Source of the DNA: an uncultured Chloroflexota bacterium
GTDB lineage: Bacteria > Chloroflexota > Limnocylindria > Limnocylindrales > CSP1-4
NCBI GenBank assembly: GCA_903930745.1
Contig: CAIYZX010000671.1
Coordinates: forward strand, 1-28,907
Length of the DNA: 28,907 bases
Reading direction: 5' to 3'
The notes under the pieces were generated by a model. That model saw only the letters and a program-made list of their open reading frames with translations, was not told the origin of the DNA and made no database searches. Made by a program: the position numbers and the translations under genes. Positions 21,650 to 28,907 of the stretch are shown here, piece after piece. The first letter of the stretch is position 1. Each line of letters begins with the position of its first letter.

Positions 21650-21678
21650 TCATCACCGGGGCCCCACCTGCCGATAAT
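21650..21678 (+). promoter_or_regulatory. Promoter before the amino-sugar genes
   Basis: The 104-base gap after the GT-B gene contains GCCGATAAT (21670-21678). GCCGATAA is an exact match to the sigma-28 -10 element, but the position of the -35 TAAA holds no good match. Alternatively GATAAT (21673-21678) pairs with TCATCA (21650-21655) at 17 bases as a housekeeping promoter (3 of 6 at -35). Transcription would start near 21684-21686, about 30 bases before the ATG at 21714. This is the most AT-rich point of the gap. Confidence 0.5.
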
Positions 21679-21713
21679 GGGGGCCGAACTGCCAGCGCAC
21701 GAGGTCGGCCACC

Positions 21714-22202
21714 ATGAACGCGCAAGTGCACAAGCCGGTCCAGCCGGCCCGGTCGCCGGGCGGCCGAGAGGGACCGCCCACGGGGATCGCCGGCGTGCAC
21801 TTCCTGGACTTCCGCACCATCCACGATCCGTCCGGCAACCTGACGCCCGTGGAGGAGTTCCAGGATGTCCCGTTCGACATCAAGCGCGTCTTCTTCCTGT
21901 ACGACGTGCCCGGTGGTGCGGAGCGGGGCGGCCACGCCCACCGCACGCTCCAGGAAGTGGTGATCGCGATCTCCGGGAGCTTCGACGTGGTGGTGGAGGA
22001 CGGGATCGCCCGGGCGAGGTACTCGCTCAACCGCGCGTACTACGGCCTCTACGTTCCGCCCATGGTCTGGGTGAACCTTGAGAACTTCTCGTCCAACTCC
22101 GTGGCCCTGGCGCTGTGCTCCACGGCGTACGACGAGGCCGACTACTACCGGGATCGCGACGAGTTCCTGCGGGTGGTCCGGGCCGCCAATCCGCGGGGCT
22201 GA
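21714..22202 (+). CDS. dTDP-4-oxo-6-deoxyhexose 3,4-ketoisomerase (FdtA/QdtA/WxcM-like cupin)
   Basis: A 162-residue cupin. It has the family segments GVHFLDFRTIHDPSGNLTPVEE, PFDIKRVFFLYDVPGGAERGGHAHRTLQEVVIAISGSF, and YVPPMVWVNLENFSSNSVALALCS. His74 and His76 in RGGHAHR are the expected catalytic histidines. Members move the keto group of dTDP-4-oxo-6-deoxyglucose from C4 to C3. The product's C4 configuration (fucose- or quinovose-type) cannot be told from sequence. The first 22 residues are a Pro/Gly-rich extension. It is the first gene after the promoter and stands two genes before the matching aminotransferase. The RmlA/RmlB enzymes that supply its substrate are not in the window. Confidence 0.88.
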   Translation: MNAQVHKPVQPARSPGGREGPPTGIAGVHFLDFRTIHDPSGNLTPVEEFQDVPFDIKRVFFLYDVPGGAERGGHAHRTLQEVVIAISGSFDVVVEDGIARARYSLNRAYYGLYVPPMVWVNLENFSSNSVALALCSTAYDEADYYRDRDEFLRVVRAANPRG

Positions 22203-22205
22203 GGC

Positions 22206-23426
22206 GTGGACGGCCAGCTGCAGCTGATCCGGCGCCTGCACGCCATCGCGGAACGGGACCCGCGGCCCTTCGAGGAGCCGTACGCCCGCCTCTGCGCGGT
22301 GCTGGGCGGGTTCGCGCGCGAAGTGGAGCAGGGGCGCCCGGTTCCCGCCTTCGACCGGGGCTGGGCCGCGCTGGTGGAGGAGCTGGTGGCCACGCCGGAT
22401 GCCCTGCTCACGCTCTTCCCGCTGCACGTCCAGGCCTTTCCCAACCTGCCGGAGCTGGTGCGCTCCGTGTCGCGGGCGGAGCCGGACCCGGACGTGGCCG
22501 CGGGGCTTGCCGAGGCCCGCCGCACCTGGGTGGCGGAGCAGGGTGATCTCACCGGCGACGGCTCGCTCCTGGCCGCCCTCCTGGACGAGCTGGCCAACGG
22601 CGACTTCGCCGCCGGCGGCTTCGGGCTCCTTGGCCGCTACTACCGCTTCCGGGATGCCCTCTACGGCCACCTGGTGGACCCGGCCTGGCTGCCCGTCCAG
22701 CGCGAGATCTTCGGCCTCCTGGCCCGCCAGCAGCAGAACTGGACCTCCGGCTACGTCAGCGGCTACGCCTACCAGGGCTATGGCCGCCTCGGCATCTCCG
22801 GCGTGAAGCCCACGGAGCACCGGCTGGCCCTGTGGGAGGTGCACCACCTGCTGACTCCCGGCACGCGCGTCCTGGACATCGGCAGCAACAACGGGTTCCT
22901 GGCGCTGGAGATCGCGCGCACGGCGGGGCACGTGGACGCCATCGAGTACAACCCGTACCTGGTCCTCGTGGGCGAGGCGGCGGCGCGAGCCCTTGGCGCC
23001 ACGAACGTCTCGTTCATCTGCGGCGATTTCACGGACCATGCGCTGTCCGGTGGCTACGACGTGGTGCTCTCGCTGGCCAACCACCAGACCACGGACCAGC
23101 ACATGACGATGCCGTTCGCGGAGTACGTCGCCCGCTGCTGGATGCTGCTCAACGAGGGTGGGCACCTGCTCTTCGAGAGCCACAACGTCTTTGGGCCCGG
23201 GACCGGCGGACCCGGGGATGATGGCGACCTGGATGCCAAGCTGGACAGTGCGGCGCGATACTTCGACGTGGTCCGCCACCGCATGACCCGGAGCTTCGTG
23301 CCCGGCGGCAATGATGTGGACAAGCTGTTCATCGACTTCCGCCGGCGCGACGTGCCGGACCCCGGCGCCACGCGCGCCTTCGATCTCGCCACCGCCACGA
23401 CGAGGTACGCATATGACGCGGCCTGA
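22206..23426 (+). CDS. Class I SAM-dependent methyltransferase with helical N-terminal domain
   Basis: A 406-residue protein. Residues 1-200 are mainly helical with no family I know. Residues about 205-390 are a Rossmann methyltransferase: motif I VLDIGSNNGFLAL (222-234), acidic end of strand 2 IEYNPYL, FICGDFTDH, then YDVVLSLANHQTT and LLNEGGHLLFESHNVFG. It probably methylates a sugar, possibly the amino sugar made by its neighbours, but acceptor specificity is unknown. The GTG start lies 3 bases after the ketoisomerase stop. Its last 14 bases overlap the aminotransferase start, so expression is tightly coupled. Confidence 0.82.
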   Translation: MDGQLQLIRRLHAIAERDPRPFEEPYARLCAVLGGFAREVEQGRPVPAFDRGWAALVEELVATPDALLTLFPLHVQAFPNLPELVRSVSRAEPDPDVAAGLAEARRTWVAEQGDLTGDGSLLAALLDELANGDFAAGGFGLLGRYYRFRDALYGHLVDPAWLPVQREIFGLLARQQQNWTSGYVSGYAYQGYGRLGISGVKPTEHRLALWEVHHLLTPGTRVLDIGSNNGFLALEIARTAGHVDAIEYNPYLVLVGEAAARALGATNVSFICGDFTDHALSGGYDVVLSLANHQTTDQHMTMPFAEYVARCWMLLNEGGHLLFESHNVFGPGTGGPGDDGDLDAKLDSAARYFDVVRHRMTRSFVPGGNDVDKLFIDFRRRDVPDPGATRAFDLATATTRYAYDAA

Positions 23427-24579
23427 CCGGCACGCCGGAACCCCCGCCGGCGCCATCCCTGTGCCTGGCCTGGACCTCGCCGCCGCCCATGCGGAGCTGG
23501 CGGACGAGATCGAGGAGGCCGTCCTGCGCGTCCTGCGCTCCGGCCACTACATCCTTGGCCCGGAGGTGGAGGCGTTCGAGGCCGCGTACGCGGCCTACAT
23601 CGGCGTCCGCCACTGCATTGGCCTCGCCAACGGTCTCGACGCGCTGCGGATCGCCCTCGAGGGGTATGGCATCGGGCCCGGCGACGAGGTCGTCGTCCCG
23701 TCGCACACCTACATCGCCACCTGGTTCGCCGTCAGCGGAGCGGGTGCGAGGCCCGTCCCCGTGGAGGTGGACCCGGCAACCTTCGCCCTTGACCCCGGGC
23801 GCCTGGAGGCCGCCATCGGCCCGCGGACCCGGGCCGTCATCGCGGTCCACCTGTACGGTCACCCCGCGCCCATGACGGAGATCATGGAGATTGCCGCTCG
23901 CCACGACCTGCGCGTCATCGAGGACGCCGCGCAGGCCCAGGGTGCCACCCTCGACGGTCGCCGGGCAGGCGCCCTTGGTCATGCCGCAGGGTGGAGCTTC
24001 TACCCGGTGAAGAACCTGGGCGCGGCGGGCGACGCCGGGGGGCTCACCACCAACGACGACGGTCTTGCCAGGCACGCGCGACTCGTGCGCAACCAGGGGT
24101 CCGTCGTCCGCTCCGTCCACGAGATCGTGGGCGTCAACAGCCGCCTGGACCCCGTCCACGCCGCGGTCCTGTCCGTCAAGCTCCGCCACCTTGAGACTGC
24201 AAACGAGCGCAGGCGTGCCATCGCCCGGCGGTACGCGGACGAGCTGGCGGACACACGGCTCGTGCTGCCGGCCACGGCGCGCGGTGTTGCGCACGCCTGG
24301 CACCAGTACGTCGTGCTGCACCCGCGCCGGGACGCGCTCCGGGCGGCACTGGCCGACGCCGGGGTCGCCACGCTGATCCACTACGAGACGCCACCCCACC
24401 TGCAGGCCGCGTACGCCGGCCTTGGGATCGCGCCCGGGTCGCTCCCCGTGGCGGAGCGGATCGCGCTGCATGGCCTGAGCCTGCCGATGGACCCGGTGCT
24501 CCGGCCGGAGCAGGTTGCCAACGTGATCCAGGCCGTCCGGGCGTGGGACGCCACGGACCGCGGAGCCCATCCCGGATGA
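23413..24579 (+). CDS. DegT/DnrJ/EryC1 sugar aminotransferase (FdtB/QdtB-like)
   Basis: A 388-residue PLP enzyme. Motifs: GHYILGPEVEAFEAAYAAYIGV, GLANGLDALRIAL (phosphate site), DEVVVPSHTYIATWFAV, VIEDAAQAQGA (Asp contacting the pyridine ring), and SFYPVKNLGAAGDAGGLTTND with Lys200 as the expected Schiff-base lysine. The C-terminal part has NSRLDPVHAAVLSVKL and HYETPPHLQAAY. Next to a 3,4-ketoisomerase it most likely aminates C3, giving a dTDP-3-amino-3,6-dideoxyhexose. The start is at 23413; a longer in-frame start inside the methyltransferase is rejected. The stop overlaps the acyltransferase ATG. Confidence 0.92.
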   Translation: MTRPDRHAGTPAGAIPVPGLDLAAAHAELADEIEEAVLRVLRSGHYILGPEVEAFEAAYAAYIGVRHCIGLANGLDALRIALEGYGIGPGDEVVVPSHTYIATWFAVSGAGARPVPVEVDPATFALDPGRLEAAIGPRTRAVIAVHLYGHPAPMTEIMEIAARHDLRVIEDAAQAQGATLDGRRAGALGHAAGWSFYPVKNLGAAGDAGGLTTNDDGLARHARLVRNQGSVVRSVHEIVGVNSRLDPVHAAVLSVKLRHLETANERRRAIARRYADELADTRLVLPATARGVAHAWHQYVVLHPRRDALRAALADAGVATLIHYETPPHLQAAYAGLGIAPGSLPVAERIALHGLSLPMDPVLRPEQVANVIQAVRAWDATDRGAHPG

Positions 24580-25403
24580 CGATCAGCCCGCTCGCGTCCA
24601 TCTCGCCCGGGGCCAGGATCGGCGCGAACGCCACCATCGGCCCCTTCACGGTGGTGCACGACGACGTGGTCATCGGGGATGACTGCACCATCGAGAGCCA
24701 CTGCGTTGTTGGCCTCCCAACCGCGCTCGCGGAGGGCAGGGTGCTGGAGCTTGGAGATGGCGCCCTTGTCCGGAGCCACTCGGTGCTCTACCAGGGCTCC
24801 AGGATTGGCCCAGGTCTCCGGACCGGACACCACGTCACGATCCGCGAAGGCCTGGTGGCCGGGCGCTCCCTCCAGGTTGGCACCGCGACGGACATCCAGG
24901 GGAGCTCGGTCTTCGGCGACTTCGTGCGGACGCACAGCAGCGTCTTCGTCGCGCAGGGCGCCACCATCGGCTCATACGTGTGGCTCTCGCCCGGCGTGAT
25001 CCTGACGGACGACCCGCACCCGCCGTCGGATGGCTGGCGTGCCGGGGTGACGGTGGAGGACTTCGCCGTGATTGCGGCTCGCGCCACCGTGATGCCCGGG
25101 ATCCGCGTTGGAACCCGGTCCCTGGTTGCTGCGGGGGCGCTCGTGACGCGCGATGTCGCCCCGGACACGGTGGTGGCCGGGGTGCCCGCGAGGCTGCTGT
25201 GCCCCACCTCGGAGGTGCTCCTCCGCGACGGCTCCGGGCGCCCGGCCTACCCGTGGATGCGCCACTTCCATCGCGGCTACCCTCCCGAGGTGGTGGAGCG
25301 ATGGGTCGCGGCCTGGGGCGGGCTGCCGCCGTGGGATGGCGACATCGCCGTGTCCGGCGACGCCGGCGATCCCGGGGCCCCGACGGGGAGTGGCGCAGCG
25401 TGA
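24576..25403 (+). CDS. Left-handed beta-helix (hexapeptide) acyltransferase
   Basis: A 275-residue enzyme. From the N-terminus to about 205 the sequence shows repeating hexapeptide turns (ISPGARIGANATIGPFTVV, VVIGDDCTIES, then VFVAQGATIGSYVWLSPGVILTDDPHPP, and VMPGIRVGTRSLVAAGALVTRDVAPDTVVAGVPARLL). This is the acetyltransferase trimer fold of the FdtC/QdtC and WbbJ-type enzymes. In this context it probably N-acylates the 3-amino group. The C-terminal 60 residues (PWMRHFHRGYPPEVVERWVAAW) form an extra tail. The ATG overlaps the aminotransferase stop, and the stop overlaps the next GTG. Confidence 0.88.
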   Translation: MTISPLASISPGARIGANATIGPFTVVHDDVVIGDDCTIESHCVVGLPTALAEGRVLELGDGALVRSHSVLYQGSRIGPGLRTGHHVTIREGLVAGRSLQVGTATDIQGSSVFGDFVRTHSSVFVAQGATIGSYVWLSPGVILTDDPHPPSDGWRAGVTVEDFAVIAARATVMPGIRVGTRSLVAAGALVTRDVAPDTVVAGVPARLLCPTSEVLLRDGSGRPAYPWMRHFHRGYPPEVVERWVAAWGGLPPWDGDIAVSGDAGDPGAPTGSGAA

Positions 25404-27238
25404 CGGGACAGGACGGCGTCTCCCGCAACGCGCCCTGCCCGTGCGGCAGTGGACGGAAGGCCAAGCTGTGCCACCCGGACCAGGCGGGATCACCCACGGC
25501 CGCTCGCGTCACCGCGCGGGACGAGCGCGCGCCGGGCGGGTCCACGCTCGCCGCCATGGCCCGGGCGGCCGATGAGCACCTGGTGGCGATGCGGTACCCG
25601 GAGGCGATCGCCGCGGCGAGCGAGGTCCTCGTCCTGGACGGCCAGAACGCCGCCGCCCTCTCCGTGCTGGGCTCCGCGGCCCACCGCCTTGGCGATGCGT
25701 CATCCGCCGGCGACCTCCTCGTCCAGGCCGTTGGTCTCGGCCCGCAGGACCCGGTGATCCGCTGTCGCCTCGCGGACCTGCTCGCGGACCTTGGCCTCAT
25801 GGACCAGGCGGTGGAGCAGTACTCCGAGGCGCTGCGCCTGGCGCCGCGCGGCCCGGATGCCGTGGTCGGCCTGGCCCGCTGCCGCCTGGCCGCCGGTGAC
25901 GAGCAGGGATCGCTGCAGCTGCTCGAGCAGGCGGTGGCGCTGGACCGTGGCCACCACGGTGCGCGCAAGGCGCTGATCTGGCTGCACCTCCACATGGGCG
26001 ACGGCCCGGCCGGTCTTCGCGAGTACGAGAAGGTCCTGGAGATCGAGCGCCTGAACCCGGCGCGTTTCCGGCCGGACCCGGCCGGGAACCGGCCCCACGT
26101 TGGCCCGGTCCGCGACGTGGGTGAATGGTGTCGTGCGCACGGGTCCGCCTACCACGTTGTGACACCCGCGGCGCCGCTGCAGATCGCGCGGCCCCGCTAC
26201 GCGCCCGACCGCGAGGGTCCGCCACCTGCGGAGGTCCTGCGCCCGGAGCGCTACGTGGCGGTCGTGCCGGACATCCTGGCCGTTGGCCGTGAGTCGTCCG
26301 TGATCGCAGCCGACGGCACCATCCTGAGCGACATCGCCGCCCACGAGGACGCGGACCGCTTTGACCTGGTGCGCGGGGCCGTCCGCTACATGGACCGCCG
26401 CGTCGCGCTCATCAGCACGACCGCCGCCGCACCCGTCCTCCTGGACCGCGCTGTCGTGCTGACCGGGGCCGGCAGCCCCAACTACTACCACTGGCTCCTG
26501 GAGCACCTCACCCGTCTCCAGACCCTGGAGCTCGCCGCCCCCATCGCCGCGGACTGGCCCCTGGTGGTGGACGAGCAGGCGCTGGGAGTCCCACAGCTGG
26601 CGCTCGCCCTCCGGCGCGTCGCCGGCGAGGAGCGACGCCTGGTCGCCGTGGGCCCGCGGGCGGCGGTCCGCATCCGTGAGGCAGCGCTTGTCTCACCCGG
26701 CGCGTGGCTGCCCATCGACCTGCGGGACGGGCTCATGCTCCAGCCCCACGACTGCATCATCGACCCGTCGGCCATCGCCTGGCTCCGAGAGCGGCTGATG
26801 CCGGGCGGTGGACGCGACGACGCTCCGGGCGCCCGACGGATCTTCCTCGGCCGCTCCTCGGTTGGCCGGCTCCAGAACGCGGCCGACCTTGCGCCCGTGC
26901 TGGCCGAGCTGGGGATCGAGACCGTGCTGCCGGAGCGCATGAGCCTGGACGAGCAGCTGGAGGTCTTCGCCGGGGCTGCCCTGGTGGTGGCGGAGAGCGG
27001 TGCCGCGCTCACCAACATCGCCTTCGCCCCGTCGAGCGCCACCGTGGTGGTCCTCGGCGCGGACCGGTGGGATCTCACGCTCTTCTCCCAGATCGCGGGG
27101 CACCGGGGCCAGCGCCACCTCTACGTGGCCGGCACCCCCATCACCGGCTCGTCCACGAAGCTCTACCAGTCCAAGTTCACCCTGGAGGCCGCCGACCTGG
27201 CGACGGCGCTCCGTGACGAGCTGGGGGCGCACGCATGA
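25400..27238 (+). CDS. SEC-C / TPR / GT61 (DUF563) glycosyltransferase fusion
   Basis: A 612-residue three-part protein. Residues 9-25 form a SEC-C zinc knuckle: RNAPCPCGSGRKAKLCH, with Cys13, Cys15, Cys24, His25. Residues about 50-220 are tetratricopeptide-type repeats (MARAADEHLVAMRYPEAIAAA, ADLLADLGLMDQAVEQYSEALRLAP, and two more). Residues about 290-600 match the GT61 family: NYYHWLLEHLTRLQTL (361-376), RRIFLGRSS, LPERMSLDEQLEVFAGAALVV and SGAALTNIAFAP (GAALTN at 534-539). GT61 includes xylosyl- and GlcNAc-transferases. TPRs in transferases often hold protein or oligomeric acceptors. The GTG start overlaps the acyltransferase stop and keeps the whole knuckle. Acceptor unknown. Confidence 0.85.
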   Translation: MTGQDGVSRNAPCPCGSGRKAKLCHPDQAGSPTAARVTARDERAPGGSTLAAMARAADEHLVAMRYPEAIAAASEVLVLDGQNAAALSVLGSAAHRLGDASSAGDLLVQAVGLGPQDPVIRCRLADLLADLGLMDQAVEQYSEALRLAPRGPDAVVGLARCRLAAGDEQGSLQLLEQAVALDRGHHGARKALIWLHLHMGDGPAGLREYEKVLEIERLNPARFRPDPAGNRPHVGPVRDVGEWCRAHGSAYHVVTPAAPLQIARPRYAPDREGPPPAEVLRPERYVAVVPDILAVGRESSVIAADGTILSDIAAHEDADRFDLVRGAVRYMDRRVALISTTAAAPVLLDRAVVLTGAGSPNYYHWLLEHLTRLQTLELAAPIAADWPLVVDEQALGVPQLALALRRVAGEERRLVAVGPRAAVRIREAALVSPGAWLPIDLRDGLMLQPHDCIIDPSAIAWLRERLMPGGGRDDAPGARRIFLGRSSVGRLQNAADLAPVLAELGIETVLPERMSLDEQLEVFAGAALVVAESGAALTNIAFAPSSATVVVLGADRWDLTLFSQIAGHRGQRHLYVAGTPITGSSTKLYQSKFTLEAADLATALRDELGAHA

Positions 27239-28368
27239 GCGACCCCTCGCTCTGGCGGCCATGGAACATCGACGTCTCGTCCGGCCTCGCCTGGCCCGAG
27301 ACGACGGTTCCGGGCGGCCCCCTGGCCTTCGTCCTGCATGCAGCCGAGCTGCTCAACCACTACCGGCCCATCTGGCGCCACCTGGACCCATCCTCGTTCG
27401 AGGTGGTCATCGCGGGCGAGGCGGAGCAGGAGAACCGGCACATCGCGGACGTCGCGGAGGCCGAGGGCCTGCGGGTCTCGTGGATCGGCGACGTGCTGTC
27501 CGAGGGACGCGTCTTCGATGCGGTGGTGAGCAACCACGTCGGCGCCGCCGGTGTCGTCCCCACGGGGCACGCCCTGCCCGTCCTGGGACTCCGGCACGTT
27601 CGCCTCATGTACGCCCTGGGCAAGGACGCATGGAACTTCGCGCCGTGGAACGAGCAGTACGACCTCATCCTGTGCTGGGGTCCCTACCATGCCGGGCGCT
27701 TCGAGGGGTTCTCCCGTCCCCGGGTCATCCAGGTGGGCTATCCGCGCCTTGACCGGATCGTCAGCATGCCGTCGTCCCGGCGCGATGCCGTCGTGGCGCT
27801 TGGCGGTGACCCGGACCGGCCCACCCTCCTGTGGCTGCCCACCTGGTCCGCCGCGTCCTCCATCGACGCGTTTGCCGAGACGATCGCGTCGCTGCGCGAT
27901 CACGTGAACGTGCTGCTCAAGGTCCACCCCTTCACCGCCCTGCGCGAGCCGGACCGGATGGCGCACCTGGCGAGTCTTGGCCTGGCCTCCACCGAGGACG
28001 CCTTCGTTGACAACGTGGACCTGATCCACGCGGCGGACATGGTCGCCGCGGACTACGGCGGCTCCGCCTTCGCCACCATCTACGCGGACCGCGAGCTGGT
28101 CTTCCTCAACACGCCCGGGGTGGGCGGCGACCCGGCCGACGCCGTGGTGGGGGCGGACTCGCTGGAGCACCGGCTTCGGGAATGGATCCTGAACATCGAC
28201 CCAGGTGAGGGCGGGCTCATCCTGGAGCACCTGGCGGACGAGGCAGCGCGCCGCCAGCAGGCGGATGTCCGAGAGACGCTGCGCCGCCAGCTCTTCGCAC
28301 CGTTCCGAGGCTGCGCCGGCGAGGTTGCGGCCACCGTCCTCCGGAACCTCTCCACGGTCCTGCGATGA
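27235..28368 (+). CDS. CDP-glycerol glycerophosphotransferase-like protein (TagB/TagF/SpsB type)
   Basis: A 377-residue GT-B-like protein. The N-terminal half has VLHAAELLNHYRPIWRHL and VRLMYALGKDAWNFAPWNEQYDLILCWGPYHAGRF. The C-terminal half has VIQVGYPRLDRI, PTLLWLPTWS, LLKVHPF (Lys229, His231) and AADYGGSAFATIYADRELVFLNTPG, with DYGGS at 273-277. This segment order is that of enzymes that transfer glycerol-phosphate or related groups from CDP-linked donors, or glycosyl groups in the SpsB branch. The DYGGSAF segment replaces the more usual DYSS form. It overlaps its neighbours on both sides by ATGA. Donor and acceptor are not shown; a cytidylyltransferase-like gene follows. Confidence 0.72.
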   Translation: MSDPSLWRPWNIDVSSGLAWPETTVPGGPLAFVLHAAELLNHYRPIWRHLDPSSFEVVIAGEAEQENRHIADVAEAEGLRVSWIGDVLSEGRVFDAVVSNHVGAAGVVPTGHALPVLGLRHVRLMYALGKDAWNFAPWNEQYDLILCWGPYHAGRFEGFSRPRVIQVGYPRLDRIVSMPSSRRDAVVALGGDPDRPTLLWLPTWSAASSIDAFAETIASLRDHVNVLLKVHPFTALREPDRMAHLASLGLASTEDAFVDNVDLIHAADMVAADYGGSAFATIYADRELVFLNTPGVGGDPADAVVGADSLEHRLREWILNIDPGEGGLILEHLADEAARRQQADVRETLRRQLFAPFRGCAGEVAATVLRNLSTVLR

Positions 28369-28907
28369 CCATCGAACGCACGGGCTCCCGCCCAACGGAC
28401 GGCCAGGGGGCATCCGCGCCGGCGACACCGGGCAGCCTTGTCAGGGCCCTGATTCTCGGTGGCCGCGAGGGCCGCCGGCGCCTTGACGCAACGCGCAGCC
28501 AGCCGCCCGTGCTCCTCGAGGCCCGCGACCGGCCGGTCCTGGACTGGATCGCATCCGCGCTCCGTGCGAGCGGCGTTGAGGATCTCGCCTACGTTGGTGG
28601 CTACCAGCTCCAGAAGGTCATGGCGCGGTACCCGGACCTCGCCTACAAGTTCCACGCCCGCTGGCAGGAGGAGGGCGAGGTCGCCGCCATGCGGACCGGC
28701 CTCACGGTCGGGGGCCGGGACCACCTCGTCCTGCGCGGTGACACCGTCCTGCGCCCGGAGGCCGTTGAGCGGCTCCTGGCGGGCACCGGGATCCGGGCGG
28801 GCGTCCGCTTCCCGGACGGCGGCGGCGCGGTCTTCGCGGGAAGCCTCGTCATCCCCGCGGACCGGCTCGACGCCGTCCTTGCGGTGGCAGGCTCGCTCGT
28901 GGCGGCG
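28365..28907 (+). CDS. Nucleotidyltransferase-like protein, truncated by the window edge
   Basis: 181 codons are visible and the frame is still open at the right edge. After a 25-residue Pro/Ser/Gly-rich lead, residues 28-39 read ALILGGREGRRR, a loose form of the G-x-G-x-R nucleotide loop of sugar-phosphate or choline-phosphate nucleotidyltransferases. PVLLEARDRPVLDWIASALRASGVEDLAYVGGYQLQKV follows, as in that fold. LVLRGDTVL (Asp126) stands where the metal-binding Asp is expected. It could activate a small headgroup or sugar as a CDP- or NDP-donor for the preceding transferase. The start overlaps that gene (ATGA). Exact substrate cannot be told from the fragment. Confidence 0.65.
   Translation, partial: MTIERTGSRPTDGQGASAPATPGSLVRALILGGREGRRRLDATRSQPPVLLEARDRPVLDWIASALRASGVEDLAYVGGYQLQKVMARYPDLAYKFHARWQEEGEVAAMRTGLTVGGRDHLVLRGDTVLRPEAVERLLAGTGIRAGVRFPDGGGAVFAGSLVIPADRLDAVLAVAGSLVAA

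Noticed and set aside
21312..23456. Reverse-strand open frame of about 700 codons across the ketoisomerase and methyltransferase
   Set aside because: The forward frames hold complete families with catalytic motifs; the reverse translation has none.

Overview
The window is a very GC-rich bacterial chromosome segment in which every convincing gene lies on the + strand. It carries most of a flagellar locus (about 337-18601) followed by a surface-glycan locus (18665 to the right edge). High GC, frequent GTG starts, flbD beside motA/motB, fliW-csrA, and no visible P/L-ring genes would fit a monoderm-type flagellated lineage such as Chloroflexota or Actinomycetota. This placement is an inference; no marker gene in the window settles it.

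Layout. (1) 1-336: end of an upstream unit, a terminator-like hairpin and two inverted repeats ahead of a LuxR-type regulator. (2) 337-12798: regulator, flbD, motA, motB, fliL, fliM, fliN-like, fliO, fliP, fliQ, fliR, flhB, flhA. These genes are mostly joined by 4-base ATGA/GTGA overlaps. They encode the stator, the switch/C-ring and the export gate. (3) 12802-14626: a small two-helix membrane protein where flhF/flhG often sit, then sigma-28 (fliA) and a rod-type FlgF/FlgG protein. (4) 14627-14830: the main internal regulatory gap, with GC hairpins, an inverted repeat and a sigma-28-like promoter. (5) 14831-18601: late genes flgM, flgN-like, flgK, flgL, fliW, csrA. (6) 18665-21609: two glycosyltransferase-like proteins. 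(7) 21714 to the edge: a promoter, then a sugar 3,4-ketoisomerase, a methyltransferase, a PLP aminotransferase and a hexapeptide acyltransferase (the gene set for a dTDP-3-acylamino-3,6-dideoxyhexose). These are followed by a SEC-C/TPR/GT61 fusion, a CDP-glycerol-transferase-like protein and a truncated nucleotidyltransferase.

How they may work together. FliA and FlgM time the late genes, with a FliA-type promoter in front of flgM itself. FliW-CsrA is known elsewhere to couple flagellin level to translation. The glycan genes start 63 bp after csrA on the same strand, so a role in decorating the filament or cell surface is plausible but not shown.

Several core parts depart from the textbook. 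FlhB has NPIR where NPTH is expected at the self-cleavage site. The regulator's receiver lacks most phosphorylation-site residues. FliM's CheY-docking peptide has lost both acidic residues. The FliN-like protein carries a Gly/Pro/Tyr tandem repeat. FliO has a tail of about 420 residues. FliP has a lipobox-like signal peptide. No tRNA, rRNA, CRISPR array, transposase or prophage gene was seen.
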